Positions 34,479 through 44,859 of a DNA stretch of 64,000 nucleotides are shown here, one piece after another (within the stretch, counting starts at the first letter, position 1; each line of letters begins with the position of its first letter). The notes under the pieces were generated by a model that had not been told where the DNA came from, searched no databases, and saw only the letters and a list, made by a program, of their open reading frames with translations. Source of the stretch: Paraspadella gotoi (taxonomy: Eukaryota; Chaetognatha); contig CM119269.1 of NCBI GenBank assembly GCA_051294375.1, positions 11,452,883-11,516,882 of the forward strand. The letters are read 5' to 3'. Made by a program: the position numbers and the translations under genes.

Positions 34479-34569
34479 CAAAGTTAATAAAAAACTTTAT
34501 TGTTTTCACGAAATTTTCGTTTTTAATTAATCTCAACAAACAACAAAAGAAAGGATTAATACAATTTTT

Positions 34570-35072
34570 TTGTTTTATTAATAAATATTTTTAAAAAATA
34601 TAAAATTCAGCCAATGATGATGATGATAATGATTTTTTAAGGTTTTTTTTTATTTTTAACTAATTTATTGTCAAAATTTGAAAAAATTATAGTATTAACT
34701 TTCGTTTAACTTTTCAAGCTCTATAGGAATCCGTTCTTAAAAAATAAAATTTAAAATTTTTTTTAGTCATTTGTCATATATTAATAAATATTTAAAAGCT
34801 TCAGTGCAACAACTCAATGAACTAATTCAAAAGGTTGCATTGAAAATCGATTAAATAATAGAAAGAAGAGAGAAGATATAAAAAGTGTTCAATATTGGCC
34901 CGCCTTAATGTATATGTTTTGCGTTAATTATAGCACGTTTACATATCATAGTAACAGTTCTTTAATAAAGGTTTTCAATAAGAAATTTTAAATCCAATAA
35001 TTAGAACAAGCAAATTCTCTCCCTCTGTTTCTCTCTCTCTCCCTCTCCCTCCCACCCTTTCCCGCCCATCAG
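34570..35072. other. Intron 3 remainder
   Basis: AT-rich intron sequence ending in a long CT-rich polypyrimidine tract (35,015-35,070) before the CCCATCAG acceptor. No other feature is seen. Confidence 0.6.
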
Positions 35073-35263
35073 ACTGGCAGGGCTACGCCTACATGACCTT
35101 CTCTTGGCTCCTGGGCGTCTTTGTCTTTGCAATACTCATCGGCCAGATACGCGACGTGGCCCAATCTGCAGCAGTTGCTCGCAATCGATATTGGGCAAGG
35201 ATGGAAGCGACGCTCACCTGGATGCGCCATCAGGGAAAAGCAACGGAGAAATTGCAGAAAAAG
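35073..35263 (+). CDS. CNG channel exon: S6 and start of C-linker
   Basis: It reads MTFSWLLGVFVFAILIGQIR, the highly conserved CNG S6 gate helix, then DVAQSAAVARNRYWARMEAT and LTWMRHQGKATEKLQKK (A'-B' helices of the C-linker). In phase it must end at 35,263 with the weak donor AAG|GTGGGG. A much better GTAAGT lies 7 bp downstream (35,271), but using it would shift the frame into the next exon. Confidence 0.92.
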
Positions 35264-35585
35264 GTGGGGAGTAAGTATTTGTCATAAAAGCGAGATTTTG
35301 ATAATTAACAAATTTCATTCCGTTTTATGAATGGGGGGTTGGTTGCCTCCAAGAAATCCTATGAAACTTGAAATATCAAAAAATATTAACAATTAATCGT
35401 AAAAAAAATTCTTAAAAGAAATCTACGAGGTACCTAAAAAGAAAGAAACGTATCTGTGTTTTTCTTTCTCGTAATTTTACTTACGTTAAGTTAAATAAGA
35501 AATACATATTTTGCCAGTGAAGAAAAGTATTGGATTCTGTGATTGTTGACATTTTCGAGAAGCAAAGCAAAATAAATTTTGACAG

Positions 35586-35790
35586 GTTCGCGTCTGGTAC
35601 ATCCACAACTGGCAAACGAACCGCGGGATCGACGAAGCAGCTCTGCAGCGGCTGCCGCGGAAGACGCGCACGGAGATCGCCATGGATGTTCATTTGGAGA
35701 CGCTGGAGAAAGTCAGCATCTTTGCTGACTGTGACAGACAGCTACTGTACGAACTGGTGTTGAAGCTGAAGCCCGTGCTGTTTTTGCCAG
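35586..35790 (+). CDS. CNG channel exon: C-linker and start of CNBD
   Basis: It begins VRVWYIHNWQTNRGIDEAAL and continues LPRKTRTEIAMDVHLETLEK, VSIFADCDRQLLYELVLKLK and PVLFLPG. This covers the rest of the C-linker and the first beta strand of the cyclic-nucleotide-binding domain. Family signatures such as the L-P-x-K-x-x-x-(D/E)-I-A-x-x-V-(N/H) block are intact. Donor G|GTAAAA, phase 1. Confidence 0.94.
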
Positions 35791-37260
35791 GTAAAAAAAA
35801 ATAGTGCTGTGTGAAAAGTTATATGTAAAACTAATGTAATCGGTACAACCAATATAAAAATAAGTTTGAGCCAAGAATGTCGGATCATAATTAAGCGGTA
35901 ATAAGCTAATCGGATGATAAATCACGGTAATATTTTCTGACTTTCAATTTGTGATCTTAACAGATCATAATAAATTGTATCATAACAAATAATAACATAC
36001 TTTTGAAAAATCTCTAAAAAAATCTATAAATAAATTGATCTATCAATCATTACCAGTAGCTGCGCCAATACAAACTTGCATAATTTAGTTAACTTGCATA
36101 ATTTGGTAATTTTGCATAATTTGGTCAACTTGCATAATTTGATAATTTGATCGTAATCTTATATGTGAAATTAATTTAAAGGATTTCTTTAATAAAATAA
36201 TGATTAAATCAATACTTGATTTGATTTTGAAATATATTTTTGATGTAGACTTTATATTTTTTATTAAACCTTTTATTTTTAATAAATTTCATTAATAATA
36301 TAATATTATATAATATAAAAATATAAAGATGATTATTAGTTTTTTGATAAAATACTTACTAAATTTTGTGAAGAATAAATATTAAAAGAATAATATTTAG
36401 CAGTACTTACTGAAAATAAAATCAAAATACTCAATATTAAACTTTAAAAACTAAAAGAAAATAAAAAAATGATTAAAATTTATAATTATATTTTCCATAA
36501 CTTTTTAGAATTTTTGAGCTCTTTCTGGTTTAAATTTGCGCCTTTATTACAAGAGAACTGTCAAATTTAGAATAAAACCATCAGTATTTTCAGAATCTGC
36601 TGAGTCTTTGCTTTTAGTAAATATCAAAAGTTGCTGACAAAAGTGATTGGAAAATAGCCCAATTACTACTTTTGTGCCATGAGTAAATTTTTTTCTCCAA
36701 GAAATTGTAAACTTTAATTGTTTTTAAAACAGATTCAAATCTAAAACAGTATTTCATAAAAAAAATAAAGTAAAAATTTTGAATCTACTTGGTCTTGCCT
36801 TTTATTAGATAGCTAGATTGCATATATTATTGATCAAGTAATATTTTGTGAAAATGTATCAAACATAATAAACTAAGGGGAAAAATATTATATTTAATTA
36901 GTATGGCATTAGTATAGATTTATAAATGGCCAAGATAAATAAGAAGTATATGTAAAAATTTATGATAGAAATAGTTAGGTAAACAAAACTTTTGTTCCTT
37001 CTGTTTAGATATTTTGACTCTTTGGTGGAGAATTTAGTGATGACCCTGAATGAGAGTGGTGTTGTTTGTAAGAAAGTAAATTAGGATCCGGTAGAAGGCT
37101 TGCTGCATGGTCTAGCTGATGCATCATTGGTTACGGGTACAGGTAACGATACCGACAAGTTATTGACGTTCGTACAGGGAATTTGAGGACTAGTATTTTC
37201 TAAATTTTGTAACGGACAATTTGTAACTAAGCGATTCGCACTTTCTATCCCTTGAAGGAA
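35791..37260. other. Start of the 17-kb CNG intron 5; no gene
   Basis: Intron 5 runs 35,791-52,749 and carries most of the transposons listed below. This first part is AT-rich. It has a family-B/Helentron-like scrap ('aatgtcggatcataattaagcgg', 35,878) and four minisatellite units (36,070-36,150). Confidence 0.6.
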
Positions 37261-37818
37261 CAAAGATACAGGGATGGCAATAGTACCAAAATGAAGCCAT
37301 AATCATTGGGCACATACAAGTTACAATATTAGAATTATTTTTGCTGGAACCTCTTTACAGGGTGAGTGTCAAACTAAGTCAAAATTATGATGAATTTTAA
37401 AACTAATGAAACCCCATAAAAATAAATGAAAATTAAATTATTTTTAGTGATTCTGAAAGAAAAAAGGCTAAATTGTACTCTAGTAAAACTAGTTTTTTGG
37501 ATAAAGAAAATGTAATTTTTATTTAACTTAAATATTTGCTTGACTGCTATTACAAGCATGCTTACAAAATTCTACAAAATATTATTCACCCCATCACGGC
37601 CTCGGTATTTATCTTTCTTTTCCACCAGCAAAAAGTAAACATTATTTTATGCTAGAGAACAGGGATGTTTACTGAAATGAGCCGGAAGACATTCAACTTC
37701 TTCACTTTACTGTCATTTTTCAATAATAAAATAGGCGAATTTTTTAATTATTTAACTCTCTCAGGCTTCACAAGACCTTATACTTTCATAATATCCCAAA
37801 GTTAATGTAATTCATTAT
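37261..37818 (-). repeat. Family B repeat, partial copy
   Basis: Inverted copy of 39,050-39,640: 'ggcaatagtaccaaaatgaag', 'agagtacaatttagcc'-type and 'gctggtggaaaagaaag'-type blocks occur in reverse order. It joins the truncated TRIM-like element abruptly at about 37,818. Confidence 0.75.
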
Positions 37819-38163
37819 GGTGAAAGTTCGTCACCAAGTTGAGGCATGTCGCCTGATGTGTTTTGGGCGGAAAGTGCATCGCCAGGTTGAGGCATGTCGC
37901 CTGAAAGGTGTTGTGGTTTGTGTTCGGAAGTCGGGCTCACCAATGAAGAGAACGTAATTATTGTTATGAGTTAGTGACAGAACCGTTCAATATAAGCAGT
38001 CCCTGAGCTTCGGATCAGGCTGTAACACCGAGTTACAGGCGGGTTAACTGCCAGACGACCACCGGGCTAGAACCCCGGACCTTTGGGTTGGGAGGCGAAT
38101 GACTTGCCTCCGGCACCAATGGCCGCTGATGAACGGTTGGTGGATTTTAGTCCACCATAATAC
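37818..38163 (-). mobile_element. Truncated TRIM-like element, minus orientation
   Basis: One terminal repeat (37,944-38,159) plus interior up to about 37,818. The flank ATAC (38,160-38,163) is the complement of the GTAT target duplication at 41,647. This shows it is the same insertion, copied in an inverted duplication rather than an independent event. Confidence 0.8.
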
Positions 38164-38539
38164 GAACCAATCAACTGAGTCAGGCAATAATGAAACCGTA
38201 TAACTGTTTGAGGAGCTCTAACAGAGTGACTTGATACAGCTCGGGGTCGTGCGCGGGATTCCAATAACGTTGCCCTTTTATCTGATTTCCAAACATCTCG
38301 ATGAGAAACGTCCTCTACCGTTCTGAGCATTCCAATGATTTCCGCGCATCGATTCGAAAGCGGCGGGTGAAAATATTTCCTGATGTTTTTTGACTAAATC
38401 CCAGAGGTCAAACGATGTAAGTCGTTTGTGATAATTACTTAATAATAATTAATTACTAAATATTCTCCGCTTCTTTTCCTAGATTTGAACAGAACCAAAA
38501 CTACTACTTAGAAAGCCGCTATAGAAAAATAAGCCAGAG

Positions 38540-40140
38540 ACCGGTGGTAAGTCGTTTTTTTTATCATCGCAATCGCTTTTCGTTGGTGTTCCAAATTAAG
38601 ATCGCCGTTTTTATGATTAAATTTGGGTGTATGAAGCTGAAAATTTATATACAGCTTCTTATCATTGATGTGCTTAAAATTGAGTCAGGACAGTTATTAA
38701 AATATGTTTTGTTTACGTTTTATCAAAACAAACAAATTTTCTCTCTTTTATTTTTAGATTCTTTCTCTCTCTCTTTCTCTTTTAATAGGAAGCCGCTATA
38801 GAAAAAGAAGCCAGTGACTTTTTTCTTATATTTTTATATCATAGATGTGACATGACGGGAATATTGTAAATCTCAAGTTTCGCTTTAATCGGACTCACAT
38901 TGTGGAGAAATCTTAGGAAACCATCAAAATTCCACCCCTTTTTTTCAACATTCTCGCCTTTTAAGATTTTCGCCGATTCTGACTTCCTTTACAAAACTTA
39001 TAATTCCGCTAGTTAATTTTTTTTCTTAAACGAGTGAAGGGATTATTTTATGATTTCTGGGTAAAAAAATATAATAAATTACATTAACATTGGGATATTA
39101 TGAAAGTATAATATCTTATGAAGTCTGTGAGAGTTAAATAATTAAAAAATTCGCTCATTTTATTATTGAAAAATAACATCAAAGTGAAGAAGTTGAATGG
39201 CTTCCGGCTCCTTTCAGTAAACATCCCTGTTCTCTTCAATAAGATAATGTTTACTTTTTGCTGGTGGAAAGAAGGATAAATACTTAGGCTGTGATGGGGT
39301 AAATAATATTTTGTAGAATTTTGTAAGCATGCTTGTAAAATCAGACAAGCAAATATTAAGTGATAAAAAATTCATATTTTCTTTATCCAAAAACTTTAAA
39401 GTTTTACTAGAGTACAATTTAGCCTTTTTTCTTTCAGAATCATAAAAAGAATTTAATTTTCATTTATTCTTATGGGGTTCATTAGTTTTAAAATTCATTA
39501 TAATTTTGACTTAGTTTGACACTCACTCTGTAAAGAGGTTTCAGCATAAATAATTCTAAAACTGTATCTTGTATGTGCCCTATGATAATGGCTTCATTTT
39601 GGTACTATTGCCATCCCTTTATCTTTATTCCTTCAAAAGATATTAGGAAAAATCAGTTTTTTTCTCAACCTTCCTTTTAATTTCTTTTTAAATAAAAATT
39701 TCGCGATTCAAACCGGACTATTTCATTTAAACCTGATCAAATAAAAAAAAATAGGACAAGCTCTTCAGACACAAATCTATCAGAATCGCGAAATTCGAAG
39801 TCGCTCATGTAACAGGAACATATAGCATTCCCTTTTGCATTTTAGTTTGTAAACTTTCCCTTTCATTTCTATAGTAAAAATGAGGTTTGAAAATTCTCTG
39901 AAGATGAGGAGTTCATTTTCCCTGGCTTGTTTGATATCAAATCCTTCATCAAATGTGATAAAACGAATAGGACAAGCTCTTCAGATGTAACGCTATCGGA
40001 ATCCTGCGTTTTTATAACTGATTTCTACCCGAATTTCTAGCAATCGCGTTTGCAATTTGGGTAGTCAGATTCGAACGGAACTCTCTATTAAAAAATGTTG
40101 AATCTTTTTTAAATCGAGAATTCTCGTCTATACTGTAGAA
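38540..40140 (+). repeat. Family B dispersed repeat, copy 1
   Basis: A non-coding ~1.6-kb repeat that starts near 'gaccggtggtaagtcg' and ends near 'gagaattctcgtcta'. The same order of blocks is at 48,300-50,060 (+) and inverted at 40,438-41,290 and 37,261-37,818. It includes 'tttgtttacgttttatcaaa', 'ccgctatagaaaaagaagcc' and 'tattgccatccctttatc'. No ORF and no family recognised; it is possibly a non-autonomous DNA transposon. Confidence 0.75.
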
Positions 40141-40412
40141 CAAATTCTTAAACTCGATCCCAAACCTTTTTTCATAATGTTTTTATATTTTTGGATAGAG
40201 AATGACTGGAATAATGTAAATCTTAAGTTACGTCTAAATCGACCAAAAAACAACCAAAATTCGTCTCCCTTTTTTCAACATTTTCCCCTTTTAAGATTTT
40301 CGCCGATTCTGACTTCTCTTACAAACTTTAATTCCTCTAGTTAATTTTTTTTCCTTAAACGAACAAAAGGAATCCATAACTTTCTATTATTTATAATTTC
40401 TGGGTAAAAAAT

Positions 40413-40437
40413 NNNNNNNNNNNNNNNNNNNNNNNNN
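40413..40437. other. 25-N assembly gap at palindrome centre
   Basis: Exactly 25 N, the same size as at 44,802 and 47,312. It sits at the turn of the large inverted repeat. Confidence 0.95.
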
Positions 40438-40804
40438 TAGAAATGAAAGGGAAAGTTTACAAACTTAAAATTGCAAAAGGGAATGCTATATGTTCCTGTT
40501 ACATGAGCGACTTCGAATTTCGCGATTCTGATAGATTTGTGTCTGAAGAGCTTGTCCTATTTTTTTTTATTTGATCAGGTTTAAATGAAATAGTCCGGTT
40601 TGAATCGCGAAATTTTTATTTAAAAAGAAATTAAAAGGAAGGTTGAGAAAAAAACTGATTTTTCCTAATATCTTTTGAAGGAATAAAGATAAAGGGATGG
40701 CAATAGTACCAAAATGAAGCCATTATCATAGGGCACATACAAGATACAGTTTTAGAATTATTTATGCTGAAACCTCTTTACAGAGTGAGTGTCAAACTAA
40801 GTCA

Positions 40805-40906
40805 NNNNNNNNNNNNNNNNNNNNNNNNNNNNNNNNNNNNNNNNNNNNNNNNNNNNNNNNNNNNNNNNNNNNNNNNNNNNNNNNNNNNNNNNNNNNNNNN
40901 NNNNNN
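40805..40906. other. Assembly gap (102 N)
   Basis: It interrupts the right arm of the inverted repeat. By comparison with the left arm, the missing DNA should match about 39,000-39,510, which is longer than 102 bp. Confidence 0.9.
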
Positions 40907-41646
40907 TGTGAGGTCCGATTAAAGCGAAACTTGAGATTTACAATATTCCCGTCATGTCACATCTATGATATAAAAATATAAGAAAAAAGTCACTGGCTTC
41001 TTTTTCTATAGCGGCTTCCTATTAAAAGAGAAAAGAGAGAGAGAAAGAAATCTAAAAATAAAGAGAGAAAATTTGTTTGTTTTGATAAAACGTAAACAAA
41101 ACATATTTAATAACTGTCCTGACTCAATTTTAAGCACATCAATGATAAGAAGCTGTATATAAATTTTCAGCTTCATACACCCAAATTTAATCATAAAAAC
41201 GGCGATCTATAATTTGGAACACCAACGACAAAGCGATTGCGATGATAAAAAAAACGACTTACCACCGGTCTCTGGCTTATTTTTCTATAGCGGCTTTCTA
41301 AGTAGTAGTTTTGGTTCGTTCAAATCTAGGAAAAGAAGCGGGAGAATATTTAGTAATTAATTATTATTAAGTAATTATCACAAACGACTTACATCGTTTG
41401 ACCTCTGGGATTTAGTCAAAAACATCAGGAAATATTTTTCACCCGCCGCTTTCGAATCGTGCGCGGGAAATCATTGGAATGCTCAGAAACGGTAGAGGAC
41501 GTTTCTCATCGAGATGTTTGGAAATCAGATAAAAGGGCAACGTTATTGGAATCCCGCGCACGACCCCGAGCTGTATCAAGTCACTCTGTTAGAGCTCCTC
41601 AAACAGTTATACGGTTTCATTATTGCCTGACTCAGTTGATTGGTTC

Positions 41647-42297
41647 GTATTATGGTGGACTAAAATCCACCAACCGTTCATCAGCGGCCATTGGTGCCGG
41701 AGGCAAGTCATTCGCCTCCCAACCCAAAGGTCCGGGGTTCTAGCCCGGTGGTCGTCTGGCAGTTAACCCGCCTGTAACTCGGTGTTACAGCCTGATCCGA
41801 AGCTCAGGGACTGCTTATATTGAACGGTTCTGTCACTAACTCATAAACAATAATTACTGTCTCTTCATTGGTGAGCCCGACTTCCGAACACAACACCAAC
41901 AACACTTTCAGGCGACATGCCTCAACCTGGCGATGCACTTTCCGCCCAAAACACATCAGGCGACATGCCTCAACTTGGTGACGAACTTTCCACCAACAAC
42001 AACAATTCATGAAGAGACGCAACAGACTTCTCCTACGGCTACGGGAGGGGGGGATGTATGGTGGACTAAAATCCACCAACCGTTCATCAGCGGCCATTGG
42101 TGCCGGGAGGCAAGTCATTCGCCTCCCAACCCAAAGGTCCGGGGTTCTAGCCCGGTGGTCGTCTGGCAGTTAAGAGGGACGGGGCGCTTAACCCGCCTGT
42201 AACTCGGTGTTACAGCCTGATCCGAAGCCTCAGGGACTGCTTATATTGAACGGTTTCTGTCACTAACTCATAACAATAATTACTGTCTCTTCAGTAT
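41647..42297 (+). mobile_element. Miniature LTR-type element (TRIM-like), locus 2
   Basis: Terminal direct repeats lie at 41,651-41,867 and 42,057-42,293. The first lacks ~17 bp near 'gcagttaacccgcc'. The interior again starts TTGGTGAGCCCGACTTCC and ends GGGAGGGGGGGATG. GTAT flanks both ends as a 4-bp target duplication. It has the same internal A/B-box-like motifs as locus 1. The 'ggcgacatgcctcaac' motif occurs twice inside. Confidence 0.82.
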
Positions 42298-42407
42298 CTT
42301 GCTTTGGTACGGGTACAAAATTAATCATCATTAATTTGACTTGTTTTATTTTCTTTGCCGTATGGTTGGGAGTGACGAAAATGAAAATTTTAAGAGAGGG
42401 GTAGTTA

Positions 42408-42605
42408 GTGGATCCTGGAGCTGTGGGATTCCTTAAAGAAAAAACATTAGGAAAACAAAACAAAAGAAATGTTGATTGTTATTCAAGTAAATTGAAAATT
42501 TAATTTTTCTATGATTCATACTTGAATAACAAGCAACATTTCTTTTGTTTTGTTTTCCTAATGTTTTTTCTTTAAGGAATCCCACAGCTCCAGGATCCAC
42601 ACTCG
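42408..42605. repeat. Near-perfect ~80-bp inverted repeat (hairpin)
   Basis: The left arm from 'gtggatcctggagctgtggg' to 'caaaagaaatgttg' is mirrored by the right arm ending 'cccacagctccaggatccac', with ~45 bp between. Arms differ by very few bases. It could be a foldback/MITE insertion or another artefactual turn. Confidence 0.8.
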
Positions 42606-43298
42606 CTCGCAAAATGACAGACTGGAACCTCGCCGCTAGATAGCGGGCTACAAGCTCACAAAAGTGTGGGCCATAGGCACTTAAATGGCGCCACAAGCTC
42701 ACCAAATGGTGGACCACAGGTTTTTGTAAAAAAGGTATAAACCCTGCGCAGTAGGCCGGATCGATTTCCGAGTTAGGCCTTGCCTGTCTGTGATTCCTGT
42801 ACTTTCCATGTACTTAAATGTAAAGCGCACTATTGAATATTTACGTTTTAAAATTTAACCGCACTATAATATGCAAGGGAGATTAAAGGACAAATGATTT
42901 CTCAATATAAATCGAAATATTGGCAGATGAATTAAAATCTCAACAGTAATATTTATTTGTACATACAGTTAGTCACTCTTAAAATTTATATTTTTTTAGA
43001 AAAGATATAAATAAACAAATATTCTAATTATAATAATTAATGTGATTAGTATCAAAAAAAATTATTAAAGGATTTAAAGTATTAACCTTCACGTCATTCA
43101 GGAAAAAATTATTGTTATTAAAATTTTAGCACAGATCTGGGAAGATTCAAATATAAAACTAAAAAAATAATAAAAGAAAATAGTAAAGAAACGGAAAATG
43201 TTTTATTAGACTTGAGACATGATTTTAGGCGACATTCAAGAGTGTTCAATACAAAAGTCTCACACCTTTTTTTAATAGAACAGGTTTGAGCAAACAAT
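42606..43298. other. Intron 5 spacer
   Basis: The GC-richer piece 42,606-42,830 contains direct repeats around 'acaagctcac..aa.tgtgg' and 'ccctgcgcagtagg.cggatc', also found near 46,755 and 47,940. The remainder is AT-rich and featureless. Confidence 0.45.
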
Positions 43299-43870
43299 GT
43301 CGGATCTGCCCATGATCATTATCGGTAATTAATTAATTATTAATTAATTCAAGTTAATTAATTCATTAATTAGGAAATTAATTAATTAATTTGATTCAAA
43401 ATGTTTGTTTTAATTGATTAATTGATTGATTAATTAATTAATGATTAATTGACCAATTAATTAATTAACTGATTAATTATTTGATTAATTAATACATCTT
43501 GCATTTACATTTAATATAAAAAGAAAAAAGAAGCATAATCAATTAGTGATACAGGTTTTTTTTCATTTAAACTCATTTCCACATACATACATACATACAT
43601 ACCCACATACAAAATTTCAGGTCAATCTCCCCTTCCACTAATGAGTAATTGGCGTTCAAATAGTGAAATATATTTTTTGTTTTTTTCCATTTAAACTCAT
43701 TTCCACTCGGACGATTCCATCGAAACTTCATATCCATCTCACAAAATTTCATTCCAATTCATCCATCCAATCACGAGTAATTGGACTTTTTTTACTAAGG
43801 TGGCATCATTTCTGACATGATATATGTGGTTGCCCGACAATATTGAGGGGCGGACCGACAAAGTGACCTT
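43299..43870 (-). mobile_element. Helentron-like element, copy C (hairpin end lost)
   Basis: It begins with the terminal motif GTCGGATCTGC (43,299-43,309), then an ATTA tract, 'aactcatttccac' modules and 'gcccgacaatattgaggggcg'. It ends at about 43,870 without the hairpin found in copies A and B. Confidence 0.6.
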
Positions 43871-43919
43871 AAAATTCGAACAATATATCGTTGGAGACTT
43901 CATATTTGCCGCGTCGCGA

Positions 43920-44800
43920 GTTACAGGAGAGAAAGAGAGAGAGAGAGAAAGAGAGAGAGATCCTGGTAAAAATCTTTAGCATAGAGAGCGCTAATTTGAT
44001 CAGGAGACCTATGTGGAGATTTTTGAGGAAACGGATCGGTAGAGCAATCGTTAGAAGGGTCGAGAGAAGAATCGGGAGAAGAATCGGGAGAAGGATCGGG
44101 AGAAGGATCGGGAAAAGGATCGGTTTGTGTTTCAGCATCATAAAATATCCTTAATGTTTGGGTTGATGCATCTTGCAATAGTTTAGATTGGTTTTGTTAT
44201 AATATTTGTAGTATTTTTGGTGTTTCCATGTCCATTTGTTCCTTTATCTTCCACAATAGTTATGGTTTTTACTAAAAAAATGGTATTGTACAAAGATATG
44301 CCTCGTAAAAACTTCGCAACACGTCTCGTGGCTTCGCTGTTTACAACAATTTTTTTTTCTCTCTCTTAAAAAAATCTCGTCAATCGACCTTTAAAAAAAT
44401 GAATTCCGATTTGAGAGTGATTTCGCTCATTGTTTCCTCCGTAGCTTTAGCGATTTCTCCTCTTTATGATCGAATTGGTCAACGAGAAGATAATCTCCAT
44501 CGATCGAGAAATCTCGCATCCTCGTCCTATTCATTCTCCAGCTCAGATCGACGATGTTTCATCGCCCTTCGCGTCTTCTCTAACGAAAAAAAACAAAATC
44601 TCCGAGGAGAAGAAAGGTTGCCTTCGCGACGCCGCTTATTACATCAATGTCGCCGTCTTCTTCGCCGACATCTTCATTGTCTCCTTCGTCTCCATCACCA
44701 TCTCCACCACCATCTGCAGCACCGTCTCTTGCATCAATTCCAGTACCGAATCCATCGTCTGCCACGCCAACTCTCCATCATCTGCCGCACCAACTTCATT
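43920..44800. other. Low-complexity ORFs, no gene assigned
   Basis: A 12-bp repeat (GGGAGAAGGATC) at 44,065-44,125 makes open frames on both strands. 44,400-44,800 has a Ser/Pro-rich frame from 'tcgccgtcttcttcgccg' onward. Both could be parts of an expressed exon or decayed repeat. No domain or splice consistency supports a call. Confidence 0.3.
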
Positions 44801-44801
44801 G

Positions 44802-44826
44802 NNNNNNNNNNNNNNNNNNNNNNNNN
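44802..44826. other. 25-N assembly gap
   Basis: Fixed-size gap. The flanks are not mirror images, unlike the other 25-N gaps. Confidence 0.95.
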
Positions 44827-44859
44827 TAGAGGAGTTTAAGGCCTCTCATTCAAACTAGT

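Larger units (their letters stand above)
33507..34565 (+). mobile_element. Two tandem PLE terminal repeats, plus orientation
   Basis: Two direct copies (about 33,507-34,012 and 34,014-34,565) are nearly identical, apart from small indels, to the inverted copy at 32,421-32,950. Each runs from 'ctcactttgagctctttctt' through CT tracts to a hammerhead core and an 'aactttattgtt' tail. The second ends with 'caacaaaagaaaggatta', the PLE end also seen at 52.3, 60.0 and 61.95 kb. Tandem pLTRs are typical of PLE insertions. Confidence 0.85.
37819..41990. repeat. Kilobase-scale inverted repeat (palindrome)
   Basis: The left arm, about 37,819-39,870, is mirrored by the right arm, about 40,438-41,990. 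Both include TRIM-like interior, terminal repeat, 'gacgtttctcatcgagatgt', family B start and body. The ~570-bp centre holds unpaired family B sequence and a 25-N gap; a 102-N gap interrupts the right arm. Arms are nearly identical by eye. It is either a recent inverted duplication or an assembly/amplification artefact. Confidence 0.8.

Noticed and set aside
38067-41743. Matching ORFs at 38,067-38,330 (-) and 41,459-41,743 (+) as a conserved gene
   Set aside because: The identity comes from the inverted duplication, and the last part is the TRIM-like terminal repeat; no codon-level constraint can be shown.
43891-44178. Arg/Gly or Asp/Pro/Ser repeat proteins near 44 kb
   Set aside because: Generated by a 12-bp tandem repeat, open on both strands, with no domain or splice support.
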